A stretch of DNA of 64,000 nt from Amycolatopsis sp. 195334CR (GTDB lineage Bacteria > Actinomycetota > Actinomycetes > Mycobacteriales > Pseudonocardiaceae): NCBI RefSeq assembly GCF_017309385.1, contig NZ_JAFJMJ010000004.1:310001-374000 (forward strand). Reading direction: 5' to 3'. Shown in pieces: positions 57,149 to 64,000 of the stretch (position 1 is the first letter of the stretch; every line of letters starts with the position of its first letter). A model generated the notes under the pieces. The model saw nothing but the letters and a program-made list of their open reading frames with translations. It was not told where the DNA came from and ran no database searches. Both the position numbers and the translations under genes were made by a program.

Positions 57149-58297
57149 ATGGACTGGGTGACCGGGGTGGTGCCGTACGCCCTGCTGGCCGCGCTGGCCG
57201 GGATGACGGTGGCGTTCCGGGTCCCGGACGGCGAGCCGGTGGTGGCGGACCTGGTGCTGTGCGCGCTGGTGGCGTTGTGGATCCTGTGCGTCCACACGCT
57301 GCGCCCCGGCTGGCGGGAACGCCCGCGGGTGATGGCGGTGTTCTTCACCGTGCTGGTGGCGCTCATGGCCGTGCTGGTGCTCCGGGCGCCGTGGTTCGGG
57401 TTCTTCAGCCCGGCCGGGTACCTCTTCGCGTTCCGGGTGCTGCGGTGGCCGTGGCGGCTGGCGGGGGTCGCGGCGGTGTCGGTGGTCGCGGGCACCGCCC
57501 AGGCGTACGGCGTGGACAAGAGCACGGCGCTCGGGTGGCTCGTCTACGCCGCCGTGGTGACCGCGAACGTGGTACCGCTGTGCCTGTTCGCGTGGTACGC
57601 CTGGCGCGACGACGAGCGCACCGCCGAACGGCTGCGGATGCTCGCGGAGAACGCCGCCCTGCACGAACGGCTGGTGGCGCGGGCGAAGGAGGCGGGTGTG
57701 CACGAGGAACGGCAGCGGATGGCACGCGAGATCCACGACACCCTGGCGCAGGGGCTGACCGGCATCATCAGCCAGCTCCGCGCGGCCGAGCAGGCCGTCG
57801 ACGAGCCCGAGGTACTGCGGCGGCACCTGGGCACGGCGACCGGGCTGGCCAGGGAGAGCCTGACCGAGGCGCGGCGTTCGGTGGACGCGCTGCGCCCGGC
57901 GCCGCTGCGGGTGGCCCGGCTGGGCGAGGCGCTGGCGGACGTGGCCGAACGGTGGTCGGCGCGGCACGGGGTGCCGGTCCAGGTCACCACCACCGGTACC
58001 GTGCGGCCGGTGGGACCGGGGGCCGAGGACGCGCTGCTGCGGGCCGCGCAGGAGGCGCTGGCCAACGTGGCCAAGCACGCGCGGGCGGGCCGTGTCGGCG
58101 TCACGTTGTCCTATTTGGACACCGAGGTGGCGCTGGACGTGCGCGACGACGGCGGCGGGTTCGACCCGGCGCGGCGGGGGAGCGGGTTCGGGCTGATCGC
58201 CATGCGGCAGCGGATCGAGGGGCTGTCCGGCACGCTGCAGATCGAATCGGAACCCGGCGCGGGCGCCGGGATCTCGGCCAGGGTGCCGATCGGATGA
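57149..58297 (+). CDS. NarL-type sensor histidine kinase
   Basis: This 382-residue membrane kinase has about five segments within residues 5-150 (YALLAALAGMTVAF; LVLCALVALWILCV; VMAVFFTVLVALMAVLVL; GVAAVSVVAGTAQAY; VYAAVVTANVVPLCLFAWYA) and no large external sensor. The HPK7 phospho-acceptor is EERQRMAREIHDTLAQGLTG with His196. The HATPase has EALANVAKHARAGRV, DVRDDGGGFDP and GFGLIAMRQRIEGLSG. It is coupled by ATGA to its response regulator. It may sense envelope stress. Confidence 0.93.
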   Translation: MDWVTGVVPYALLAALAGMTVAFRVPDGEPVVADLVLCALVALWILCVHTLRPGWRERPRVMAVFFTVLVALMAVLVLRAPWFGFFSPAGYLFAFRVLRWPWRLAGVAAVSVVAGTAQAYGVDKSTALGWLVYAAVVTANVVPLCLFAWYAWRDDERTAERLRMLAENAALHERLVARAKEAGVHEERQRMAREIHDTLAQGLTGIISQLRAAEQAVDEPEVLRRHLGTATGLARESLTEARRSVDALRPAPLRVARLGEALADVAERWSARHGVPVQVTTTGTVRPVGPGAEDALLRAAQEALANVAKHARAGRVGVTLSYLDTEVALDVRDDGGGFDPARRGSGFGLIAMRQRIEGLSGTLQIESEPGAGAGISARVPIG

Positions 58298-58923
58298 TCC
58301 GGCTGCTGATCGTGGACGACCACCCGGTGGTCCGGGACGGGCTGAGCAGCCTGTTCGGGCGGGACCCCGAGTTCGAGGTGGTGGGGGAGGCCGCGGACGG
58401 GGCCGAGGCGGTCCGGCTGGCCGGGGTGCTGCGGCCGGACGTGATCCTGATGGACCTGCGCATGCCGGGCGTGGACGGGGTGAGCGCGACCAGGGAACTG
58501 GCCGCCGCCGGCGCGCGCGTGCTGGTGCTGACCACGTACGACACCGACAGCCACGTGCTGCCCGCGATCGAGGCGGGCGCGACCGGTTACCTGCTCAAGG
58601 ACGCGCCGCGCGACGAACTGCTGCGGGCGGTGCGGGCGACCGCGCGGGGTGAGCCGGTGCTCGCGCCGTCGGCGGTGGCGCTGCTGATGAACAAGGTGCG
58701 CTCGGCGAGCACGAGCCCGTTGTCCGCGCGCGAACTGGAGGTGCTGAGGCTGGTCGCGGCGGGCTCCACCAACCGCGAGGCGGCGGCGAAGCTGTTCATC
58801 ACCGAGGCCACGGTGAAGTCCCACCTGCTCAACATCTACGGCAAGCTCGACGTCAGCGACCGCGCGGCGGCGGTGAACGAGGCCTTCAACCGCGGCCTGC
58901 TGGTGCCGAAGACGGCGGACTAG
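58294..58923 (+). CDS. NarL/FixJ-family response regulator
   Basis: This 209-residue protein has the receiver domain MIRLLIVDDHPVVRDGLSSL with phospho-acceptor Asp54 in VILMDLRMPGVDG and Lys in GYLLKDAPRDEL. A LuxR-type HTH follows: SARELEVLRLVAAGSTNREA and LFITEATVKSHLLNIYGKLD. It is the partner of the preceding kinase. Its targets may include the upstream FAD oxidase gene. Confidence 0.93.
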   Translation: MIRLLIVDDHPVVRDGLSSLFGRDPEFEVVGEAADGAEAVRLAGVLRPDVILMDLRMPGVDGVSATRELAAAGARVLVLTTYDTDSHVLPAIEAGATGYLLKDAPRDELLRAVRATARGEPVLAPSAVALLMNKVRSASTSPLSARELEVLRLVAAGSTNREAAAKLFITEATVKSHLLNIYGKLDVSDRAAAVNEAFNRGLLVPKTAD

Positions 58924-59101
58924 AGGCCCGCGTGCTGGGCGAGCGGGCGCCGCGCGATCCCGGCGTTGGTGTGGTCGTGGCCGAAGCAGGCCAGCACCTC
59001 GCTCCCGCCGAGGCAGCGCGCCGATCAGGTGGCGGGGCGCGGCGGGCGAAAGCACGGTGTGTGCCTGGCGGCCGCCACCCGGTTCCGCCGACGGAATGTC
59101 C

Positions 59102-60016
59102 TCAGTGGACTCCGGTGGTGTCGGCCAGTGCTTCGGCGAAGGCGTGGATGGTCGCCGTGGCGTGGTCCCGGTGCCAGACCAGGCCGAGCGCCGAGTCGGG
59201 CAGGCCGGTGACCGGCAGGTAGGCCAGCGCGGCCCGGCGGTGGTGCTCGGCGGTGGGCTGGCACAGCAGCATGGTGCCGCGCCTGGCCGCCGCCAGCGCC
59301 AGCCCCTCCTGCAGCGTGCTCACCTGGGGACCGGGCGGCACGGGCCGCCCGGCCGGGGTGCGTGCCGGTGCCTGGAACTCCCGCCAGTACGGAGGTGCCG
59401 GATCCTTGATGCCGATCAGGGCGCAGTCTGCCAGCTCCTTGGCCGTCACCGACGGGTGCGCGGCGAACGGGTGGCGCACGGACACCGCGAGCGTCTGCTG
59501 CCGCCGCGAGAACACCGGCCCCAGCACCAGTTCGGGTTCCTCCACCGGCAGCAGCACCACCGCGGCGTCGACCTCGTTCCGGTGCAGCGGCCCGAACGGA
59601 TCGGCCAGCGGCACCTCCACCACCTCGGTGTCGCACCCGGGCCACCGGTCGGCGAACCGGTCGATCGCGGCCATCAGCTGGTCGTTGGCGCTGCCCTGGA
59701 ACCCCAGCCGCAGGAGACCCCGCACCCCGCGCGCGGCGGCGGTGGTGTCGGCCACGGCCGCGCTCAGCTCGTCGTAGGCGGGCCGTGCCCTGGCCAGGAA
59801 CTGCTCGCCCAGCGGGGTCAGCCGCACGCGGCGGCTGGTGCGTTCGACCAGGCGGGCGCCGATCCGGCTCTCCAGCGCGCGCAGCAGCTGGCTGACCCGG
59901 CTCTGCGAGAGGAACAGCCGTTCGCCGGTGCGGCCGAAGTGCAGTTCCTCGGCCAGCACGAGGAAGCACTCCAGCTCCCTGACCTCCAGCCCGCGCACGG
60001 CCACCTCCCGATCCAT
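59102..60016 (-). CDS. LysR family transcriptional regulator
   Basis: 304 residues from ATG 60016. HTH: LECFLVLAEELHFGRTGERL, FLSQSRVSQLLRALESRIGA, RLVERTSRRVRLTPLGEQFL. The effector-binding domain follows (LLRLGFQGSANDQLMAAIDR). It is divergent from the MFS exporter with 69 bp between starts, the classic layout for a LysR activator or repressor of its neighbour. Confidence 0.9.
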   Translation of the reverse strand: MDREVAVRGLEVRELECFLVLAEELHFGRTGERLFLSQSRVSQLLRALESRIGARLVERTSRRVRLTPLGEQFLARARPAYDELSAAVADTTAAARGVRGLLRLGFQGSANDQLMAAIDRFADRWPGCDTEVVEVPLADPFGPLHRNEVDAAVVLLPVEEPELVLGPVFSRRQQTLAVSVRHPFAAHPSVTAKELADCALIGIKDPAPPYWREFQAPARTPAGRPVPPGPQVSTLQEGLALAAARRGTMLLCQPTAEHHRRAALAYLPVTGLPDSALGLVWHRDHATATIHAFAEALADTTGVH

Positions 60017-60085
60017 GAGCCAGCCTAATCGGCCGATGAGGGTTCGGTCGTTGTTCGGCCCCCGCCCGGCGGATTGGCTGGGCGC

Positions 60086-61255
60086 ATGGCAGAACTGATG
60101 GACCCGCACCGCATGCGGTCGGGCTGGTTCGGCGTGGCGGCCACGGCCGCCGCGACGTTCACCGTGGTCACCTCGGAAATGCTGCCGGTCGGGCTGCTCA
60201 CCCCGGTCGGCGCGGCGCTGGCGGTGAGCGAGGGCGTGGCCGGGTTGACGCTGACCGTCACCGGACTGGTGGCGGCGGTGTCGGCCCCGCTGCTGACCCC
60301 GGTGCTCGGCCGGCTGGACCGGCGGCTCGCGCTGGTCGCGCTGGTGCTGCTGCTGGCGGTGGGCAACCTCGCCTCGGCGTGGGCGCCGGGGTTCGGTGTG
60401 CTGGTGGTGGCGCGGGCGCTGGTCGGCGTCGGCATGGGCGGGGTGTGGGCGATCGCCGCCGGACTGGGCGCGCGGCTGGTGCCCGGGCGCCCGGCGGCCA
60501 CGGCGGTGATCTTCAGCGGGATCGCGGTGGCCTCGGTGCTGGGCGTGCCGCTGGGCACCTACCTGGGCGAGCTGGCCGGGTGGCGGGCCGCGTTCGCGGT
60601 CGCGGGCGGGCTGGCGGTGGTGGTGGCGCTCGCGCTGGCGGTGCTGCTGCCGCGGTTGCCCGGCGAACCGGGCCCGCGGCTGGGCGGCGTGCTGCGGCTG
60701 GCGGCCGAGCGGCGGGTCGCCACCGGGCTGGCCGTGGTGGCGCTGCTGGTCACCGGGCACTTCGCCGCCTACACCTACGTGCGGCCGGTGCTGGAACAGG
60801 TGTCCGGGGTGAGCCCGGCGCTGCTCGGCACGCTGCTGCTGGGGTACGGGCTCGCCGGGGTGGTGGGCAACTTCGTGGCCGGGTGGGCGGTCGCGCGGTC
60901 CCCGCGCTGGACGCTGGTGGTGCTCGGCGGGGTGCTGGCGGGGACGGTGCTGCTGATCCCGTTGCTCGGTGCCGCGGCGGTGGGGTTGCTGCTGGTGTGG
61001 GGCCTGGCGTACGGCGGGGTGTCGGTGAGCACCCAGACGTGGCTGCTGGCGTCGGTGCCGCGGGCGAGGGAGGCGGGCTCGGCGTTGTTCGTCGGGGTGT
61101 TCAACGCGGCCATCGCGGCGGGGGCACTGGCGGGCGGGCGGATTGCCGACGCTCTGGGCGTGACCGCGGTGCTGTGGTTGGGCGGCGCACTGGCGATCGC
61201 CGCGGCGGTGGTCGCCGGACTGGGCCGGGCGCCGGAGTCGGGTGTGCTCAGGTGA
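60086..61255 (+). CDS. MFS transporter, DHA1 family
   Basis: 389 residues with 12 predicted segments, from ATG 60086 (a TTG at 60074 is in frame). TFTVVTSEMLPVGLLTPVGA and the later GVGMGGVWAIAAGLGARLVP match arabinose/chloramphenicol-type exporters of the YdhP/AraJ group. Motif A-like LLTPVLGRLDRRLALVALV is present. Its 3' end overlaps the convergent crcB gene by 8 bp. It is probably regulated by the divergent LysR. Confidence 0.9.
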   Translation: MAELMDPHRMRSGWFGVAATAAATFTVVTSEMLPVGLLTPVGAALAVSEGVAGLTLTVTGLVAAVSAPLLTPVLGRLDRRLALVALVLLLAVGNLASAWAPGFGVLVVARALVGVGMGGVWAIAAGLGARLVPGRPAATAVIFSGIAVASVLGVPLGTYLGELAGWRAAFAVAGGLAVVVALALAVLLPRLPGEPGPRLGGVLRLAAERRVATGLAVVALLVTGHFAAYTYVRPVLEQVSGVSPALLGTLLLGYGLAGVVGNFVAGWAVARSPRWTLVVLGGVLAGTVLLIPLLGAAAVGLLLVWGLAYGGVSVSTQTWLLASVPRAREAGSALFVGVFNAAIAAGALAGGRIADALGVTAVLWLGGALAIAAAVVAGLGRAPESGVLR

Positions 61256-61616
61256 GCAGGGCCTGACCCAGCGCGCTGCTGAGCCCGGCCGCGGTGAGTC
61301 CGATGAGGACACTCGCGATCGCCTTGCCCGCGGCGATCAGCGTGCCGCCAGTGCGGGCCAGGCGCAGCGTTTCGGCGGAGAAGGTGGAGTACGTGCTCAG
61401 CGTGGCGCACAGGCCGGGGCCGAGCAGGTGCTGCACCGCGACCGGTACGGCGGCGGTGGCCCCGGTGAGGAAGCCGAGGCCCGCGCACGCGAGCAGGTTC
61501 ACCACGAAGGTGCCCCACGGCAGCGTGCCGCCGTGCCGCGTCCGCACGGCCCGGTCGATCAGGTAGCGCAGCGGAGCGCCCGCCAGCGCGCCGAGGATCA
61601 CCATGAGCCAGTTCAC
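61248..61616 (-). CDS. crcB: fluoride channel subunit CrcB (partner 2)
   Basis: GTG at 61616 overlaps the stop of the upstream crcB as GTGA; 122 residues. Four segments and the Fluc motifs: [35 protein letters not shown] (pore Asn) and [15 protein letters not shown], with the TxSTFS Phe-box and central Na site. As a tandem pair it probably forms a heterodimeric F- exit channel. It ends opposite the MFS gene. Confidence 0.9.
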   Translation of the reverse strand: MNWLMVILGALAGAPLRYLIDRAVRTRHGGTLPWGTFVVNLLACAGLGFLTGATAAVPVAVQHLLGPGLCATLSTYSTFSAETLRLARTGGTLIAAGKAIASVLIGLTAAGLSSALGQALLT

Positions 61617-61981
61617 CGGCGCACCACCAGCCGGGTCAGCGCGGCCGCCGCCCAGGTCGCGAACAGGGCGGCGGCCAGCGTGGCGGTGAGGTACAGCAGG
61701 GCCAGCGCGGGACGGCCGTCGTGCAGGAAGCGCTGGGCGTCGACCACGTAGGTGGAGAAGGTGGTGTACCCGCCGAGCACGCCGGTGCCGAGGAACGGCC
61801 GGGCCAGTCCGTGCTCGCCGGTGAACACCAGGAGCACGCCCATCGCGGCGCAGCCGGTGACGTTGATCCACACCGTGGTCCATATGCCGGGCCAGAGCTG
61901 GGAGGCGCCGAACCGCGCGCAGGCGCCGAGCACACCACCGGCGGCGATCACGGCGATGAGCTGGATTTCACGGGAAAGCAC
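61613..61981 (-). CDS. crcB: fluoride channel subunit CrcB (partner 1)
   Basis: 122 residues from GTG 61981, with TAGGAGC upstream. The Fluc motifs are [37 protein letters not shown] and [20 protein letters not shown]. It differs enough from its downstream partner to indicate an old duplication. I looked for the fluoride riboswitch core in the 5' region and did not find it. Confidence 0.9.
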   Translation of the reverse strand: MLSREIQLIAVIAAGGVLGACARFGASQLWPGIWTTVWINVTGCAAMGVLLVFTGEHGLARPFLGTGVLGGYTTFSTYVVDAQRFLHDGRPALALLYLTATLAAALFATWAAAALTRLVVRR

Positions 61982-62137
61982 GAGCGGGCTCCTACCTGAA
62001 CGACTACCGGATCAGATAGGGACCGTTGGCGGCCGGAGCCGCGGTTCCGGCGAGTCCCACCGCCGTGCTGCACCCCCAGGATACCGATCTTGCATAGTGG
62101 GGGAGCAGCGACCCCCCCCCGGGAACGAGGAGTGCGA
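61982..62137. other. divergent promoter region with a poly-C tract
   Basis: The 156-bp gap between crcB and the thioesterase holds a run of nine C at 62112-62120, flanked by GGGGG, just upstream of the GAGGAG ribosome site of the thioesterase. Homopolymers of this length can vary in copy number. Confidence 0.5.
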
Positions 62138-62587
62138 GTGGCAGAGGTCAGTCCCGAAGTGCGGGCACGGGTGCAGGCCAGTTTCGACCGGCAGGGGCTG
62201 ATGGCCCACCTCGGCGCGCGCCTGACCCGGATCGAGGAGGGCGTCGTGCACATCACGCTGCCCGCGCGGCCCGAGGTCACCCAGCAGCACGGCTACTTCC
62301 ACGCCGGGGCCACCAGCGCGATCGCCGACACCGCGGGCGGGTTCGCCGGGTTCACCGTCTTCCCCGAGGACACCACGGTGCTCACCGTGGAGTACAAGAT
62401 GAACCTGCTGGCCCCGGCGATCGGGGACCACCTGGAGGCGGTGGGCACGGTGCTCAAGCCCGGCCGCACGCTGACCATCTGCCGGCTGGAGGTGTTCGCC
62501 GTGCGGGACGGGCGATCGAAGCTGGTGGCGGCCGGCCAGCAGACGCTGATCCGCGTGGACGCGCGCCCGGAGCCCCCGGCCGGGTGA
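62138..62587 (+). CDS. PaaI-family hotdog thioesterase
   Basis: GTG at 62138 follows GAGGAG; 149 residues. The hotdog fold has RLTRIEEGVVHITLPARPEV, QQHGYFHAGATSAIADTAGG (the HGG-like HAGATSAIAD motif with the catalytic-helix acid) and LTVEYKMNLLAPAIGDHLEA. Such enzymes hydrolyse acyl- or aryl-CoA. It is 71 bp before the glutamate decarboxylase gene on the same strand. Confidence 0.88.
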   Translation: MAEVSPEVRARVQASFDRQGLMAHLGARLTRIEEGVVHITLPARPEVTQQHGYFHAGATSAIADTAGGFAGFTVFPEDTTVLTVEYKMNLLAPAIGDHLEAVGTVLKPGRTLTICRLEVFAVRDGRSKLVAAGQQTLIRVDARPEPPAG

Positions 62588-62658
62588 CTGCGCTGGCCGT
62601 GGTCCCGATCGGCGGAGAGCATCGCGGGGGAGCCCGCCGCCGAGGAAGGACACGAGCC

Positions 62659-64000
62659 GTGCCGCTGATCCACCCGCGTGACGAGGAAGGCACCGGCCGG
62701 GACGAGGTCTCGGTCAACCCGGTGTTCGCCCGCGAACCGGTGCGCGTGCCGCGCGACCGGCTCCCGGACGGCGAGCTCGACGCGGACGTGGCTTACCAGC
62801 TGGTGCACGACGAGCTGATGCTCGACGGCAACGCCCGGCTCAACCTGGCCACCTTCGTCGGCACCTGGATGGACGACCAGGCCACCCGGCTGATGACCGA
62901 GTCGTTCAGCAAGAACATGATCGACAAGGACGAGTACCCGCGCACGGCCGAGCTGGAGCGGCGCTGCGTGCGCATGCTGGCCGACCTGTGGCACACCACC
63001 GGGGACGCGCCGGGGTGTTCGACGACGGGCTCCAGCGAGGCGTGCATGCTCGCCGGGCTCGCGCTCAAACGCCGCTGGCGGCACCGGAACCCGGGTGGTG
63101 CGCGGCCGAACCTGGTGATGGGCGCGAACGTGCAGGTGTGCTGGCACAAGTTCGCGAACTACTGGGACGTCGAGGCCCGCGTGGTGCCGATGTCCGGGGA
63201 CCGCTTCCACCTCGACGCCGCTACCGCGGCCGAGCGGTGCGACGAGAACACCATCGGCGTGGTCGCCATCCTGGGGTCCACTTTCGACGGTAGCTACGAG
63301 CCGGTGGCGGAGATCTGCGCCGCGCTCGACCGGCTCCAGGAAGACCGTGGCTGGGACGTGCCGGTGCACGTCGACGGCGCGTCGGGGGCGATGGTCGCGC
63401 CCTTCTGCGACGAGGACCTCGTCTGGGACTTCCGCCTGCCGCGGGTCGCGTCGATCAACACCTCGGGGCACAAGTACGGGCTGGTGTACCCGGGCGTGGG
63501 CTGGGTCGTCTGGCGTGACGCGGAGGCGCTGCCGGAGGACCTGGTGTTCAAGGTGAACTACCTCGGCGGTGAGATGCCGACGTTCGCGCTGAACTTCTCC
63601 CGGCCGGGGGCGCAGATCGTGGCGCAGTACTACAACTTCCTCCGCCTCGGCCGGTCCGGGTACGCGCGGGTGCAGGGTTACTGCCGGGAGGTCGCCACGG
63701 AACTCGCGGCACGGATCGGCGCGCTCGCCCAGTACGAACTGATCACCGACGGCGGTGAGCTGCCGGTGTTCACCTTCACCGTGCGCGAGGACGCGGGGTT
63801 CTCGGTGTTCGACCTGTCGGCGGCGCTGCGCGAGCAGGGGTGGCTGGTGCCCGCGTACACCTTCCCGCCGGACCGGGAGGACCTTTCGGTGCTCCGGGTG
63901 GTGGTCCGGAACGGGTTCAGCCACGACCTGGCGGACCTGTTCTTCGACTCCCTGCGACAGGCCACGGCGGACCTGACCCGCACGGGCGGGATCGGCGCAG
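62659..64000 (+). CDS. gadB: glutamate decarboxylase, 3' end outside window
   Basis: GTG at 62659 after GAGGAAGGA opens a frame that runs off the right edge; 447 residues are visible against about 465 for the family, so little is missing. The PLP fold contains LNLATFVGTWMDDQATRLM, TTGSSEACMLAGLALKRRWR, HVDGASGAMVAPF and the PLP-binding INTSGHKYGLVYPGVGW with Lys272. It decarboxylates glutamate to GABA, consuming a proton. No glutamate/GABA antiporter is in view. Confidence 0.9.
   Translation, partial: MPLIHPRDEEGTGRDEVSVNPVFAREPVRVPRDRLPDGELDADVAYQLVHDELMLDGNARLNLATFVGTWMDDQATRLMTESFSKNMIDKDEYPRTAELERRCVRMLADLWHTTGDAPGCSTTGSSEACMLAGLALKRRWRHRNPGGARPNLVMGANVQVCWHKFANYWDVEARVVPMSGDRFHLDAATAAERCDENTIGVVAILGSTFDGSYEPVAEICAALDRLQEDRGWDVPVHVDGASGAMVAPFCDEDLVWDFRLPRVASINTSGHKYGLVYPGVGWVVWRDAEALPEDLVFKVNYLGGEMPTFALNFSRPGAQIVAQYYNFLRLGRSGYARVQGYCREVATELAARIGALAQYELITDGGELPVFTFTVREDAGFSVFDLSAALREQGWLVPAYTFPPDREDLSVLRVVVRNGFSHDLADLFFDSLRQATADLTRTGGIGA

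Noticed and set aside
55277..58078. 933-codon minus-strand open frame
   Set aside because: It is antisense to the FAD oxidase and histidine kinase, both with clear catalytic motifs.
59102..61312. N-terminal extension of the LysR frame to 61312
   Set aside because: The extra residues are low-complexity and antisense to the MFS gene. The real start is ATG 60016, directly before a standard HTH.
61982..62137. fluoride riboswitch upstream of the crcB pair
   Set aside because: The conserved GAUGG / CCGCC / CUGAUGGC-CUxC core could not be found on the minus strand in this gap.

Overview
The window is high-GC actinobacterial DNA. Several things point to the Pseudonocardiaceae, probably an Amycolatopsis-like organism: dense GTG/TTG starts, ATGA/GTGA-coupled operons, many F420/luciferase-like (LLM) oxidoreductases, many TetR regulators, and recurrent short CCACTGTGG-type palindromes inside genes (for example near 31108 and 33057). 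The assignment is inferred from style; no rRNA or phylogenetic marker is present. No tRNA, rRNA, CRISPR array or origin was seen. Both edges cut a gene: an SpvB/FG-GAP protein on the left (minus strand) and a glutamate decarboxylase on the right (plus strand).

Region 1 (1-12000) is mostly secreted or envelope proteins: the 3'-truncated SpvB-domain protein with seven FG-GAP repeats, a divergent SMI1/KNR4 protein, an unknown secreted protein, a TetR/SpoIIM-like pair, two TAP-type exopeptidases, a family S37 tripeptidyl aminopeptidase, a VOC enzyme, and two tandem small secreted peptides with identical Cys spacing. Region 2 (12000-14010) has a DUF5996 gene whose stop codon lies in the target site of an intact 942-bp IS5-family element with a -1 slippery transposase.

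Region 3 (14000-25350) is a redox island. It holds an HxlR regulator, a natural LLM/FAD-oxidase fusion coupled to a second LLM enzyme, two Gfo/Idh/MocA dehydrogenases, an aldo/keto reductase with a divergent MarR, an alpha/beta hydrolase of visibly lower GC, a medium-chain reductase and a TetR. Gene fragments (LuxR P-loop, SDR tail) and then IS256 and ISL3 transposase tails show past rearrangement.

Region 4 (26411-34912) is the most coherent system and my main candidate for something under-described. Two perfect LacI-type operators precede a tightly coupled operon: two sugar ABC permeases, a lipoprotein binding protein, two dissimilar ADP-ribosylglycohydrolase-family proteins, a ribokinase-type kinase, and a protein joining a TIM-barrel-like domain to a formylglycine-generating-enzyme-like (SUMF1) domain. 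I read it as import and N-glycosidic cleavage of a ribosyl compound followed by phosphorylation of the released sugar. The substrate is unknown.

Region 5 (34850-41400) has an imine-reductase-like gene with a TetR and an MFS exporter, a membrane zinc-ribbon protein, an LLM enzyme, a secreted protein, a VOC protein and a BtuF-like binding protein. Region 6 (41428-47090) is a hydroxyproline catabolic operon: XRE-cupin regulator, three-subunit D-hydroxyproline dehydrogenase, DapA-like deaminase and 4-hydroxyproline 2-epimerase, closed by a strong terminator. A ladder of overlapping mini-ORFs lies between two dehydrogenase subunits. Region 7 (47180-64000) has a TetR, a SRPBCC-thiolase-crotonase triple fusion followed by an acyl-CoA synthetase, an aldo/keto reductase coupled to an LLM enzyme, a Tat-exported bicovalent FAD oxidase, a NarL-type two-component system, a LysR/MFS pair, a paired CrcB fluoride channel, a PaaI thioesterase and glutamate decarboxylase.
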